From Shewanella woodyi ATCC 51908 (GTDB lineage Bacteria; Pseudomonadota; Gammaproteobacteria; Enterobacterales; Shewanellaceae): a DNA stretch of 64,000 nucleotides. Within the stretch, counting starts at the first letter, position 1. Each line of letters starts with the position of its first letter. The position numbers and the translations under genes were made by a program. The DNA is taken from contig NC_010506.1 in assembly GCF_000019525.1 (NCBI RefSeq), positions 5,871,404 through 5,935,403 on the forward strand, read 5' to 3'. Below are positions 63,952 through 64,000 of the stretch, one piece after another. The notes beneath the pieces are model-generated. The model worked only from the letters and a program-made list of their open reading frames with translations. It had not been told where the DNA came from and ran no database searches.

Positions 63952-64000
63952 TGTGGCAATCCGTCTTTGGTAGTTAACAATCCTTACACTCAAAAAATAA

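Overview
This window is the origin-proximal part of a gammaproteobacterial chromosome, most likely Shewanella. The 16S rRNA has gammaproteobacterial character. The gene order glmS–deoR-type regulator–TonB receptor–glmU–atpCDGAHFEBI–parB–parA–rsmG–mnmG–oriC–mioC, followed by mnmE–yidC–yidD–rnpA–rpmH, is the arrangement I know from Shewanella. Base composition is moderate to AT-rich. The species cannot be fixed from the sequence alone; I lean to a marine, possibly cold-adapted Shewanella.

Left arm (1–32.5 kb). An rRNA operon runs leftward: 5' part of 23S, a spacer without tRNA genes, complete 16S, then a leader with boxA and two promoters. Next come ccoG, a small membrane-anchored protein, menB, a DUF2061 gene with a Fur box, and a cysteine catabolism locus (cyuA-like desulfidase, YheO/DauR-like regulator, divergent CyuP-like permease). 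A beta-propeller lipoprotein precedes the amino-sugar block: glmS with its DeoR-type regulator under a perfect 12-bp inverted repeat, a Fur-box TonB receptor, and glmU. A PP-loop ATPase gene of foreign look sits between glmU and the ATP synthase operon. Then parAB, rsmG and mnmG. Most genes point away from oriC.

Origin (32.5–32.94 kb). Between mnmG and mioC lies a textbook oriC, with 21 GATC sites in about 370 bp, three perfect DnaA boxes, near-boxes and AT-rich 13-mer-like repeats. It resembles the E. coli gidA–oriC–mioC arrangement.

Accessory segment (33.6–59.3 kb). About 26 kb separate mioC from mnmE. The genes are a UbiG-like methyltransferase, a LysE exporter, an AGCS symporter, an AlkX/YcaQ-type glycosylase, nupC with an MTA/SAH nucleosidase-like protein, a three-gene LlaJI/McrBC-like restriction–modification operon with two unknown neighbours, an RclC-like membrane protein with a catalase-like periplasmic peroxidase, a Fic AMP-transferase with a DNA-binding tail, a sulfotransferase-like protein and an HrpB-like helicase. 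Large mosaic repeat blocks separate these modules. Their most common motif points one way on the left of the restriction locus and the other way on its right. A parS-like palindrome lies inside the helicase gene.

Right end (59.3–64 kb). A second GATC-rich, DnaA-box-containing, AT-rich stretch precedes the mnmE–yidC–yidD–rnpA–rpmH cluster, which is transcribed leftward. dnaA is expected just beyond the window.
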